Shown here: positions 1 through 10,327 of the stretch, piece after piece
Numbering within the stretch: the stretch's first letter is position 1
Layout: each line of letters starts with the position of its first letter
DNA from: Tritrichomonas musculus
Taxonomy: Eukaryota; Parabasalia; Tritrichomonadida; Tritrichomonadidae
NCBI GenBank assembly: GCA_039105265.1
Contig: JAPFFF010000014.1
Location: forward strand, 2,542,001-2,606,000
Direction: 5' to 3'
DNA: 64,000 bases
The notes under the pieces: generated by a model
Databases searched by the model: none
The model's input: only the letters and a program-made list of their open reading frames with translations
What the model was told of the DNA's origin: nothing
Made by a program: the position numbers and the translations under genes

Positions 1-3000
1 GAGCTTTATGCAGGATTCTTGATATCTGAAGATAGAAAAGAAGAAGCTGAAGAACTTGATGTTGAAGTTACTTCAGAGTTTTCAACAAGATTAAGAAGAT
101 CAACATTAGCAGCAGCTAAAACATTCTCTACTAAAGATCTAAAAACAAGAGGACAATTGACTGATGGCAAAGATCTTTATTACAATGGTTATGTAAAAGA
201 AAATAATATTCGTTTTCTTGAGCGTGCTGCTTCAGCTGAGTTCCCACTTGCACAATCCGAATATGCACATTATATAATAAAAGAAGGAAAGAAGAAAGAA
301 TATAAAAAGGCTCTTTCTTATCTTCATTCATCTATTGATGAAGGTATTGTTACTTCTTACGTCATGCTTGGCTACATGTATCACAAAGGACTCGAAGTTA
401 AAGCAAATCATCAAGAAGCATTGAAATATTATTCAATTGCAATCGAACAATTGGAATACCAAGGTTATGCTGGATTTGCACTTGCTTATTGCACTGGCCA
501 TGGCTTTGATAGAGACTTCTACATGGCAAATCGTTATATTACAATGGCGAAAGATGTCAAAACAACTTTTAAGAAGCCATATTTAATCGATTATCAATTG
601 TTTCTCAACAAAGACTATAAAAACAAGTTCGATGACATTAAAGAAAAAGATTGTTCAGGATTAAATCCAAGTAAAGCATCTAATGCATTTCAATTAGCAA
701 CATTTTATGAGTTTATTAAGCTTCAATACCAAAAAGCATTTACATTTTATGAAAAGGCGTACAAATTAGAGCCTGACAATCATAAATATAAGAGAAATTA
801 TGCTTACTTCATAATGAAAGGAATTGGAAGTAGCGACAACTTAGAAAAAGCTGCAAAATATTATAAAGAACTTGGCAACGATGATGATTTTATTAATCTT
901 AAGATTGTCCAACACTACATTGAGAATCCAATAACTCCTTATTACATGAGTGAAGAAGCCAATGAAATCTTTGAAAAAATTGTTAATGAAAAAGAAACAA
1001 TTAAAGATTATTATAATTTAGGAATGCTAATTCTTAATAGTAATCAAGTTCATCAGCAATATAATCTTGCTTATTGTTTTTTAAAGAAAGGTGCAGAAAA
1101 ATATGATGATCCACAATCATATTATTCATTGGCACAAATGAGTGAAAATGGTTATGGTGGCTATTTTACAGATAAAGAAATTGTTCTTCAATACACTCGT
1201 TCAGCTTTACTTAATTCTAGTGATAAAATGTTCACACCTGAGAATGCAAAAGGTTGCTTTAAATTCGGTACAATGCTTGCTCATGGTGAAAGGATTTATA
1301 CCGATTTGCATCAAGCTTGCTTTTATTTATCCAGTGCAATCGATTTGGACTTGAATGAACCAACTCTTATTAATGAATATAATACTGCAAAAGAAACATT
1401 GATCACTAATAAAAATGTCATCGATCCTTGGGATGAACATTTAGCTAGTTATTATTCTCCTAATAAATTTGATGAGAATGAATTTGATGATATTGAAATC
1501 AAAGATTTATCTAATCCTTATCAGAATTGGAAGACGTATAATCAATCATCAGAAAGTAGTAATGATCCTGATGTTTTATTCCAAGTAGGATTCCAATATA
1601 TGAAAGGTGTTGGTGTAGCCAAAGATTACAACAAAGCACTTGAATTTCTTGCAAAAGCAGTTATTCGTGACCATGCACAAGCCAAAGTTTACTTTGCAAT
1701 TCTTGCGAGAATGTGCAAATTATCACATTACTCAGAAATGTATAAATTCAACATGTTTGGTGCTAAAATACAAGGATTATCATTGCCATATGTTGAAGAA
1801 GCCAAAGTTGAACTTGGCCTTTATGAAAACATATCAAAAGGAGATGTTGAAAAGGCACAAGAATTGTTACAAGTTGCAATTGATGCAGGCGACACATATG
1901 CATTATATATACGCGGAAGATACTTGGATGATGCACAAGCACTTAAAGAAGCAGCTGAAAAAGGTTGTGCAAAAGCAAATTATTATATAGCTAAAATGAT
2001 GATTGAAGAACATCAATATGATGAAGCTTATCCAATGGCTGAAAATGGTGCTTTACATGGTCATCCAAAAGCCATTTTTATGTATGGATATTTAAACCTT
2101 CTTCGTGGAGAGAAACAAAAAGCAGAAGAATTATTATCTAAAGGCGCGAAAATGGCTGGAAATAGTATAATTGCTGTTAAATATGGCCTTGAAAAATTGA
2201 AAGGAAATAAAATTGATAAAAATGAAGAAGAAGCATTTCAATGGTTTGAATTTGCTCATAATATGAATAATCTTGACGGAACTCTTAATCTTGCTATTTG
2301 TTTAAGAGATGGAATTGGCTGCCAACAAGATATAAAGAAAGCTTCTCTTTTATTCAAAATTGGTTGTAAATTAAAAATACCTGAATTTTATTCACAGGCT
2401 TCACAATGCTTCAAAGAATTGAAAGGTGTTAAAAATTGGTTCAAAGAGAAGAAATATGGAAAGAAAGCAAAGAAAGTTAAATCAGAACCTCCTCAATTCC
2501 CTGACAGAATAATAAAGCCACCTTGTCAAATTGATACCGATTCTATCTATAATCCAAGAACTGCCTTAAAATTAGCACGAAATAACAAAATGGTTGATAA
2601 TAATAAATACAAAAATCATCTCATAACAGCTTCAAAATTAGGCTTGTTTGGTGCTGTTAAAGAGATGATTTATCAACTTTTATCAGGCTTTTATTTTGAA
2701 GAAGATGATACAACCGCTTGTTCATTAACTAATCATTTAATTGCCGTCGGCTGGGCAACTGGATACAAAATACTTGGCGATATTTACTATTCCAAAGAAA
2801 TCTTCTTCCATAAAGACAAAACTTTTGAAGCTTATAAAAAAGCAAGTGAAATGGGCAGTAAAAGTGGCAAATTTAAATATGGCTATTGTATTGCACATGG
2901 AATTGGATGTGAAAAGAATTCAGAACTAGGTAATTCAATCATAGATTCATCCAATTGCAAATATGCGTACAATTATTTGAAAACATATACAAAATATAAG

Positions 3001-4203
3001 CCAAAAAATGCCAAGCCAAACTCAAACTGTTTAACAGTATTGGAAAAAGTTTCTAAAGTTCCTATTTCATTTGAGTATCGATATCAGCCAGCTCCTGTTG
3101 ATTCCAAAAAGAAGAATAAGAAACAACAACCACCACCTTTGACAATGGAAGACATTCGAATTCTGGTTGAAAAGGACATTAAATATGGAATCATCATGTA
3201 CAACAAATATTGTTGGGATAATAAATGTGAAAATCAAATTAATCCTTCTTCAATGAGTGCACTTGAAAATGTCTGTAATATGGGCTCTTCATTTGGCAAT
3301 TATCAATATGGCTACACACTTTATAAACGTGGAAAATTGGCTGATTGCATTAAATATCTAAAATTTGCAGCTGATCGAGATAATTATTATGCATGCCATT
3401 TCGTTGGCCGTGCATTATATGACGATAGCATTGGACAATATTCCCTTGCCAAAGTTTACTTAAAGAAATCAGCTATTCAATTGAATGATGCCGATGATCA
3501 ATACGATTTGGCATTCATGTCAGAAAATAATGAAGCTATCGATTGGCTTGAAATGGCTGTTAAAAATGATAAAAATAAATATTGCTTGAAAGTTGCTGAT
3601 TTGTTTAGAAATGGAATCAAAGGCGGATTAAATCCAAATTCATCAAAGGCTGCCTATTATTATACCGAAGCTAAATACATAATCAGAAATTCTGATGACT
3701 TCCTTCGTGTTGGACGCTATTTCTTAAATGGCGATGGAGTTCCTAAGAGGAAAAACACAGCTTATGAATTCTTTGAAAAAGCAGCAGATTATGGAAGTGA
3801 TGACGGTGCTGCACTTGTTTGTATCATGTACGAAAATGGAGAAGTTTCTGGTTATTCATTCCCTGAAAGTTGTTACATTAAGGCTGCTAACGCCAATAGA
3901 GATTGGTCTTCACATTTCTGCTGGAATTTGGCTGTCCATTATTATCGAACTGCAAGCAACACAAGCGTCTATGATCATGAAAGAGCTGCAAAATATTTCG
4001 AAAAATGCGGAACTGCTGAAGGAAGAGAAAACGCTAGGATAATTAGACAAGCCATCGAGGAATATGAGAGAAGACAACGTGAAATAGAAAGACTAAGAGA
4101 ACAACAAAGAGAAAACGAAGAAAATAAAAGCAGTGGAGGAGGAGGTCTTTTGTTGGCAGTTGGTATAGGAGTAGCACTTGTTACAGGACTACCTCTTTTT
4201 TAA
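1..4203 (+). CDS. Sel1-repeat protein with C-terminal hydrophobic anchor (5' end outside window)
   Basis: The frame is open from base 1 to the TAA at 4201-4203, with no convincing start, so the 5' end lies outside the window. About 1,400 residues are visible. They are built of Sel1-like (TPR-related) helical repeats with the usual spacing: a small residue, LG or YG, a Y/F, then a glycine and an A-x-x-Y/W pair. Clear examples are around residues 75-130, 510-560, 1180-1220 and 1230-1290. A Lys/Pro/Gln-rich linker lies near residues 1025-1035. The C terminus is a charged Arg/Glu helix, a run of glycines and about 18 hydrophobic residues ending at the stop, which suggests a tail anchor. Sel1 proteins act as scaffolds for protein complexes; a role in ER quality control or signalling would be inference. 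Base composition is less AT-rich than the flanks, as expected for a functional gene. Confidence 0.85.
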   Translation, partial: ELYAGFLISEDRKEEAEELDVEVTSEFSTRLRRSTLAAAKTFSTKDLKTRGQLTDGKDLYYNGYVKENNIRFLERAASAEFPLAQSEYAHYIIKEGKKKEYKKALSYLHSSIDEGIVTSYVMLGYMYHKGLEVKANHQEALKYYSIAIEQLEYQGYAGFALAYCTGHGFDRDFYMANRYITMAKDVKTTFKKPYLIDYQLFLNKDYKNKFDDIKEKDCSGLNPSKASNAFQLATFYEFIKLQYQKAFTFYEKAYKLEPDNHKYKRNYAYFIMKGIGSSDNLEKAAKYYKELGNDDDFINLKIVQHYIENPITPYYMSEEANEIFEKIVNEKETIKDYYNLGMLILNSNQVHQQYNLAYCFLKKGAEKYDDPQSYYSLAQMSENGYGGYFTDKEIVLQYTRSALLNSSDKMFTPENAKGCFKFGTMLAHGERIYTDLHQACFYLSSAIDLDLNEPTLINEYNTAKETLITNKNVIDPWDEHLASYYSPNKFDENEFDDIEIKDLSNPYQNWKTYNQSSESSNDPDVLFQVGFQYMKGVGVAKDYNKALEFLAKAVIRDHAQAKVYFAILARMCKLSHYSEMYKFNMFGAKIQGLSLPYVEEAKVELGLYENISKGDVEKAQELLQVAIDAGDTYALYIRGRYLDDAQALKEAAEKGCAKANYYIAKMMIEEHQYDEAYPMAENGALHGHPKAIFMYGYLNLLRGEKQKAEELLSKGAKMAGNSIIAVKYGLEKLKGNKIDKNEEEAFQWFEFAHNMNNLDGTLNLAICLRDGIGCQQDIKKASLLFKIGCKLKIPEFYSQASQCFKELKGVKNWFKEKKYGKKAKKVKSEPPQFPDRIIKPPCQIDTDSIYNPRTALKLARNNKMVDNNKYKNHLITASKLGLFGAVKEMIYQLLSGFYFEEDDTTACSLTNHLIAVGWATGYKILGDIYYSKEIFFHKDKTFEAYKKASEMGSKSGKFKYGYCIAHGIGCEKNSELGNSIIDSSNCKYAYNYLKTYTKYKPKNAKPNSNCLTVLEKVSKVPISFEYRYQPAPVDSKKKNKKQQPPPLTMEDIRILVEKDIKYGIIMYNKYCWDNKCENQINPSSMSALENVCNMGSSFGNYQYGYTLYKRGKLADCIKYLKFAADRDNYYACHFVGRALYDDSIGQYSLAKVYLKKSAIQLNDADDQYDLAFMSENNEAIDWLEMAVKNDKNKYCLKVADLFRNGIKGGLNPNSSKAAYYYTEAKYIIRNSDDFLRVGRYFLNGDGVPKRKNTAYEFFEKAADYGSDDGAALVCIMYENGEVSGYSFPESCYIKAANANRDWSSHFCWNLAVHYYRTASNTSVYDHERAAKYFEKCGTAEGRENARIIRQAIEEYERRQREIERLREQQRENEENKSSGGGGLLLAVGIGVALVTGLPLF

Positions 4204-4492
4204 TTTTTTTATTTTATTTTTATTAAACACAATTCCTTTGAATTTTTTTTTATTGTCATATTTAAATTATGAGTCATTTTTGCATATATCATTAAAAATT
4301 TAATAGAATTGGATGATTTGAAGCAAGTCCTAAATGCTAATCAAACAATCCCTGAATATAAAAATCAACTGGAATCTAATTAATCATCAAACTTGAAGAT
4401 TGCGTTAAAATTTGAGACTAATAAAAGTTTAATAATTTTATTTAATTTATTTTTTTTAAAAAAGTCAAATGTATTTATATAATAAACAAGAA

Positions 4493-4563
4493 ACCGACGT
4501 AGTCTAATGGTTAAAACATGGGGCCTTCATCCCCTATTTCGGGGTTCGATTCCCCGAGTCGGT
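4493..4563 (+). tRNA. tRNA-Glu-like gene (TTC), copy 1, diverged edge copy
   Basis: 71 bases fold as a cloverleaf. The acceptor runs 4493-4499 with 4557-4563, the T arm has loop TTCGATT, and the 7-base anticodon loop CCTTCAT gives anticodon TTC. The A box (TAGTCTAATGG) and B box (GGTTCGATTCC) match the RNA polymerase III consensus, and a T-run follows. It differs from the array consensus at two sites (A instead of G in the anticodon-stem flank and in the acceptor 3' strand). Mismatches C12-A23, T27-T43 and at acceptor pair 7, and C instead of T at position 33, leave it unclear whether the product is a working tRNA. Confidence 0.6.
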
Positions 4564-4712
4564 ATTTTTTATGATTTTTTTTTTGATTTTTTTTAATTTT
4601 TTTGAATCATTTCATATATGATTTCATAACAAAACTTAATTATTATGATAAACTTTCTGATTTTTAATTAATATCATTAATTGAGTGTATCTTTTTTCAA
4701 ATTATAATAATA

Positions 4713-6426
4713 CAGTTATGTATAAAATACTGAAGCAGTATAAAAAGTGGAAGCACTTTTTTAAAAAATTTTCAAAATTTTTTTTCAAAAATCAATTTTT
4801 TTCTCATCATATATTAAAGTTATCCAAAAGTAAAATATACCAAAATGCTAAGCGTTTAATACTTTTTATAAATAACTATGACATTTTTATATTAGACTAA
4901 AGTCAGAGAATTTTTCGAATGAAGAAGAAGAGAAAATATAATGCATTTTATTAGTAGCACTGTGCATTATTTCAAAATTAAATTGGATATATTGATTCTA
5001 TATATGCTACCACATAATAAATAAAAATAAAACTATAGCCATTATTATTAACATTTATGATAAAAATAGAAATTTATTTTTTTTTAAGGCCGTTTAAATT
5101 TAATGAAAATATAAAATTGTTGAAATTCTTGTTTTGAAGAGTAATTTAATTAAATTAGTTTTTCACTGAAATAAAACATTCTAATAACTAAGTTAAGATT
5201 ATATCAAACCTTGATCATATTCATTATTTATTAATTTATATTATAATGAATAATGCTGTTTATAATTCAAATGATTTACAACAAATATATCATTTTTGTG
5301 TTACGATAAACGTGAGAATATAATTAGCATATGTCACAAATATATTACCCTAATTATTACATTTTGAATCTAATTATATCTTTAGATGAGTCGGATTTGA
5401 TGACAAATAAGGGAAATTGACAAAATGAAATAAAAATTCATTTTCAAGTAAAAAAAAACTAATTTAATAGGATTATATCATTATTTATTGATTTAAAAGT
5501 ATTGTAATTTATATAATATTCATTTATTAGTTAAAATGAATGATCAATTCTGATCATTTACATATTGTGAATTTACATAAAAAAAACCTAAATGTACAAT
5601 AAAAATAATCATACAAAGCCTAAATTAATATCAGATAGCAACTATTAAATCCTTTGATACTATAAAATCAAAAAAAAATATAGAAATACTTTTTTTAATA
5701 CACCATATTCGTTTATAAATCACAGACGTTTATTTTATCTATTTCAAGAATACGATTGTATCTTGGTACATAATTCATATACAACATGTTTTATTCATTT
5801 ATAACGTGTGATTTATAGATTTAATTATTTTTTTTATTCAAACATAAAAGTGTAATGATTGAAAAATTAGATATTTAAATTTTTAATTTTGAAATTAGCA
5901 TTCTGCTGAAAAAGGAAAAGAGAATAGGGAATTCTTGTAGTAATGATCTTCATGAATATATATAGAAACATTTATTTAAGTTAAATCCAACTAGAAATCA
6001 TTTTTATCAGACTTTCAACAATTTTAAATTTTCATAAAATTTAAACGGCCTTAAAAAAAAAATAAATTTCTATTTTTATCATAAATGTTAATAATAATGG
6101 CTATAGTTTTATTTTTATTTATTATGTGGTAGCATATATAGAATCAATATATCCAATTTAATTTTGAAATAATGCACAGTGCTACTAATAAAATGCATTA
6201 TATTTTCTCTTCTTCTTCATTCGAAAAATTCTCTGACTTTAGTCTAATATAAAAATGTCATAGTTATTTATAAAAAGTATTAAACGCTTAGCATTTTGGT
6301 ATATTTTACTTTTGGATAACTTTAATATATGATGAGAAAAAAATTGATTTTTGAAAAAAAATTTTGAAAATTTTTTAAAAAAGTGCTTCCACTTTTTATA
6401 CTGCTTCAGTATTTTATACATAACTG
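4713..6426. mobile_element. Non-coding DNA transposon with ~415 bp TIRs and TA target duplication
   Basis: The ends are inverted copies starting CAGTTATGTATAAAATACTG. The inverted match runs almost without mismatch from 4713 to about 5105 and, more loosely, to about 5128, against about 6010-6426. TA stands on each side (4711-4712 and 6427-6428). Comparison with the uninterrupted tRNA-array units shows that removing the element and one TA restores the unit exactly. A TA duplication with CAG termini is typical of the Tc1/mariner/pogo superfamily. About 880 bases of interior carry no reading frame of useful length, so this is a non-autonomous copy. The long TIRs would make it fold back as single strands. 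Confidence 0.85.
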
Positions 6427-6669
6427 TAATGGAAACTTTTTAACAAAGCCCCACCAAAAGAAAAACGTTGATTTTTTGATCGTTCATAAGAACTTTTTGA
6501 GAATAAAGAAAACTGTTATGACAATGACTTTTCAATCGTTTTTTAATTTAAAAAAATCGCAAAAATTGCAAATACCATTGATTCAAACACAACAGTTTAA
6601 TTTATATAACAATTTTTTTTTTTTTTTTTTTTTTTAATAAGTCAAATGTATTTATATAATAAACAAGAA

Positions 6670-6740
6670 ACCGACGTAGTCTAATGGTTAAAACGTGGGG
6701 CCTTCATCCCCTATTTCGGGGTTCGATTCCCCGGGTCGGT
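6670..6740 (+). tRNA. tRNA-Glu-like gene (TTC), copy 2
   Basis: Array consensus sequence: A box TAGTCTAATGG, B box GGTTCGATTCC, anticodon TTC in loop CCTTCAT, acceptor ACCGACG with GGTCGGT, and a T-run immediately downstream as a Pol III terminator. It carries the same non-standard features as the other copies (C33, C12-A23 and the T27-T43 mismatch). Confidence 0.65.
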
Positions 6741-7131
6741 ATTTTTTTTGATTTTTTTTGATTTTTTTTTAATTTTTTTGAATCATTTCATATATGATTT
6801 CATAACAAAACTTAATTATTATGATAAACTTTCTGATTTTTAATTAATATAATTAATTGAGTGTATCTTTTTTCAAATTATAATAATAATGGAAACTTTT
6901 TAACAAAGCCCCACCAAAAGAAAAACGTTGATTTTTTGATCGTTCATAAGAACTTTTTGAGAATAAAGAAAACTGTTATGACAATGACTTTTCAATCGTT
7001 TTTTAATTTAAAAAAATCGCAAAAATTGCAAATACCATTGATTCAAACACAACAGTTTAATTTATATAACAATTTTTTTTTTTTTTTTTTTTTTTTTAAT
7101 AAGTCAAATGTATTTATATAATAAACAAGAA

Positions 7132-7202
7132 ACCGACGTAGTCTAATGGTTAAAACGTGGGGCCTTCATCCCCTATTTCGGGGTTCGATTCCCCGGGTCG
7201 GT
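7132..7202 (+). tRNA. tRNA-Glu-like gene (TTC), copy 3
   Basis: Identical to the array consensus. Intact internal A and B boxes are followed by T8-GA-T8 tracts. Confidence 0.65.
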
Positions 7203-7604
7203 ATTTTTTTTGATTTTTTTTTGATTTTTTTTGATTTTTTTTTAATTTTTTTGAATCATTTCATATATGATTTCATAACAAAACTTAATTATTATGATAA
7301 ACTTTCTGATTTTTAATTAATATCATTAATTGAGTGTATCTTTTTTCAAATTATAATAATAATGGAAACTTTTTAACAAAGCCCCACCAAAAGAAAAACG
7401 TTGATTTTTTGATCGTTCATAAGAACTTTTTGAGAATAAAGAAAACTGTTATGACAATGACTTTTCAATCGTTTTTTAATTTAAAAAAATCGCAAAAATT
7501 GCAAATACCATTGATTCAAGCACAACAGTTTAATTTATATAACAATTTTTTTTTTTTTTTTTTTTTTTTTAATAAGTCAAATGTATTTATATAATAAACA
7601 AGAA

Positions 7605-7675
7605 ACCGACGTAGTCTAATGGTTAAAACGTGGGGCCTTCATCCCCTATTTCGGGGTTCGATTCCCCGGGTCGGT
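7605..7675 (+). tRNA. tRNA-Glu-like gene (TTC), copy 4
   Basis: Identical to the array consensus. It is followed by a short downstream T-tract, so its unit is the short 451-base form. Confidence 0.65.
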
Positions 7676-8055
7676 ATTTTTTTTGATTTTTTTTTGATTT
7701 TTTTTGAATCATTTCATATATGATTTCATAACAAAACTTAATTATTATGATAAACTTTCTGATTTTTAATTAATATCATTAATTGAGTGTATCTTTTTTC
7801 AAATTATAATAATAATGGAAACTTTTTAACAAAGCCCCACCAAAAGAAAAACGTTGATTTTTTGATCGTTCATAAGAACTTTTTGAGAATAAAGAAAACT
7901 GTTATGACAATGACTTTTCAATCGTTTTTTAATTTAAAAAAATCGCAAAAATTGCAAATACCATTGATTCAAACACAACAGTTTAATTTATATAACAATT
8001 TTTTTTTTTTTTTTTTTTTTTAATAAGTCAAATGTATTTATATAATAAACAAGAA

Positions 8056-8126
8056 ACCGACGTAGTCTAATGGTTAAAACGTGGGGCCTTCATCCCCTAT
8101 TTCGGGGTTCGATTCCCCGGGTCGGT
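8056..8126 (+). tRNA. tRNA-Glu-like gene (TTC), copy 5
   Basis: Identical to the array consensus, with intact A and B boxes and T-run terminator. Confidence 0.65.
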
Positions 8127-8517
8127 ATTTTTTTTGATTTTTTTTGATTTTTTTTTAATTTTTTTGAATCATTTCATATATGATTTCATAACAAAACTTA
8201 ATTATTATGATAAACTTTCTGATTTTTAATTAATATAATTAATTGAGTGTATCTTTTTTCAAATTATAATAATAATGGAAACTTTTTAACAAAGCCCCAC
8301 CAAAAGAAAAACGTTGATTTTTTGATCGTTCATAAGAACTTTTTGAGAATAAAGAAAACTGTTATGACAATGACTTTTCAATCGTTTTTTAATTTAAAAA
8401 AATCGCAAAAATTGCAAATACCATTGATTCAAACACAACAGTTTAATTTATATAACAATTTTTTTTTTTTTTTTTTTTTTTTTAATAAGTCAAATGTATT
8501 TATATAATAAACAAGAA

Positions 8518-8588
8518 ACCGACGTAGTCTAATGGTTAAAACGTGGGGCCTTCATCCCCTATTTCGGGGTTCGATTCCCCGGGTCGGT
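8518..8588 (+). tRNA. tRNA-Glu-like gene (TTC), copy 6
   Basis: Identical to the array consensus. Its unit matches the unit of copy 3 in length and spacer variants, as part of a three-unit higher-order repeat. Confidence 0.65.
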
Positions 8589-8990
8589 ATTTTTTTTGAT
8601 TTTTTTTTGATTTTTTTTGATTTTTTTTTAATTTTTTTGAATCATTTCATATATGATTTCATAACAAAACTTAATTATTATGATAAACTTTCTGATTTTT
8701 AATTAATATCATTAATTGAGTGTATCTTTTTTCAAATTATAATAATAATGGAAACTTTTTAACAAAGCCCCACCAAAAGAAAAACGTTGATTTTTTGATC
8801 GTTCATAAGAACTTTTTGAGAATAAAGAAAACTGTTATGACAATGACTTTTCAATCGTTTTTTAATTTAAAAAAATCGCAAAAATTGCAAATACCATTGA
8901 TTCAAGCACAACAGTTTAATTTATATAACAATTTTTTTTTTTTTTTTTTTTTTTTTAATAAGTCAAATGTATTTATATAATAAACAAGAA

Positions 8991-9061
8991 ACCGACGTAG
9001 TCTAATGGTTAAAACGTGGGGCCTTCATCCCCTATTTCGGGGTTCGATTCCCCGGGTCGGT
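8991..9061 (+). tRNA. tRNA-Glu-like gene (TTC), copy 7
   Basis: Identical to the array consensus. The spacer just before it has the same CAAGCACAAC variant as the unit before copy 4. Confidence 0.65.
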
Positions 9062-9451
9062 ATTTTTTTTGATTTTTTTTGATTTTTTTTTAATTTTTTT
9101 GAATCATTTCATATATGATTTCATAACAAAACTTAATTATTATGATAAACTTTCTGATTTTTAATTAATATAATTAATTGAGTGTATCTTTTTTCAAATT
9201 ATAATAATAATGGAAACTTTTTAACAAAGCCCCACCAAAAGAAAAACGTTGATTTTTTGATCGTTCATAAGAACTTTTTGAGAATAAAGAAAACTGTTAT
9301 GACAATGACTTTTCAATCGTTTTTTAATTTAAAAAAATCGCAAAAATTGCAAATACCATTGATTCAAACACAACAGTTTAATTTATATAACAATTTTTTT
9401 TTTTTTTTTTTTTTTTTAATAAGTCAAATGTATTTATATAATAAACAAGAA

Positions 9452-9522
9452 ACCGACGTAGTCTAATGGTTAAAACGTGGGGCCTTCATCCCCTATTTCG
9501 GGGTTCGATTCCCCGGGTCGGT
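9452..9522 (+). tRNA. tRNA-Glu-like gene (TTC), copy 8, last before the large insertion
   Basis: Identical to the array consensus. The spacer downstream is interrupted at 9866 by the Polinton-like element. Confidence 0.65.
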
Positions 9523-9866
9523 ATTTTTTTTGATTTTTTTTTGATTTTTTTTGATTTTTTTTTAATTTTTTTGAATCATTTCATATATGATTTCATAACA
9601 AAACTTAATTATTATGATAAACTTTCTGATTTTTAATTAATATAATTAATTGAGTGTATCTTTTTTCAAATTATAATAATAATGGAAACTTTTTAACAAA
9701 GCCCCACCAAAAGAAAAACGTTGATTTTTTGATCGTTCATAAGAACTTTTTGAGAATAAAGAAAACTGTTATGACAATGACTTTTCAATCGTTTTTTAAT
9801 TTAAAAAAATCGCAAAAATTGCAAATACCATTGATTCAAACACAACAGTTTAATTTATATAACAAT

Positions 9867-10316
9867 AGTAGTATACGTTAGGCTGTGCTCTGTGCCTTCG
9901 CCCAGCCTTACCACTCGCTCCCCCAGCTTTCCTTCAGCTGCTAGTTCGCGCTAACTGAAATGACCAAATATCATTTCAAAAACTTATGATATCAAAAAGT
10001 TAATAATATCACAAGTTAATTAAAAGTTAATCTTAAAATTAACTTACTTCATATTGAAAATAAAAAATAAAAAAAAAAAAAAAAAAAAAAGTAAAAAGTA
10101 AATGAAAAATAATAAATGAAAATAATAAATGAAAATAATAAATGAAAAATAATAAATGAAAATAATAAATGAAAATAATAAATGAAAAATAATAAATGAA
10201 AAAATAAATGAAAAATAATAAATGAAAAATAATAAATGAAAAATAATAAATGAAAAATAATAAATGAAAAATAATAAATGAAAAATAATAAATGAAAAAT
10301 AATAAATGATACTTTA
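9867..10316 (+). repeat. Left terminal inverted repeat of the Polinton-like element
   Basis: The first ~200 bases are a non-repetitive, relatively GC-rich block (around 9875-9960) followed by AT-rich sequence, and match the right end in inverted orientation. An A-run and a microsatellite of AATAAATGAAA-type units follow from about 10070 to 10310. The inverted match ends near GATACTTTA just before the first gene. Confidence 0.9.
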
Positions 10317-10327
10317 ATAAGATTGAA

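Larger units (their letters stand above)
4455..9866 (+). repeat. Left arm of tandem array of tRNA-Glu-like units
   Basis: Eight tRNA-like units lie head to tail. Distances between successive tRNA starts inside the clean part are 462, 473, 451, 462, 473 and 461 bases. Length differences come mostly from 10-11 base steps in a TTTTTTTTGA tract after the tRNA and from the T-run before it. Each unit holds a T-run, the tRNA-like gene, the TTTTTTTTGA tract and a conserved spacer of about 260 bases. The spacer gives open frames of 75-95 codons in every unit, but these begin only at GTG or TTG and run into the T-tract, so they are probably not genes. The first unit (4455-4712 plus 6427-6630) is the most diverged and is split by the 4713-6426 element. 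The array is cut at 9866 by the Polinton-like element and resumes at 26733. Confidence 0.9.

Noticed and set aside
4501-4563. Selenocysteine or suppressor tRNA (anticodon TCA)
   Set aside because: Shifting the loop by one base gives TCA but breaks most pairs of the anticodon stem; TTC gives the better stem.
6383-9881. Repeated 75-94 codon frames in each array unit
   Set aside because: They start at GTG or TTG, end in the T-run and exist only because the spacer is duplicated; no protein-like composition.
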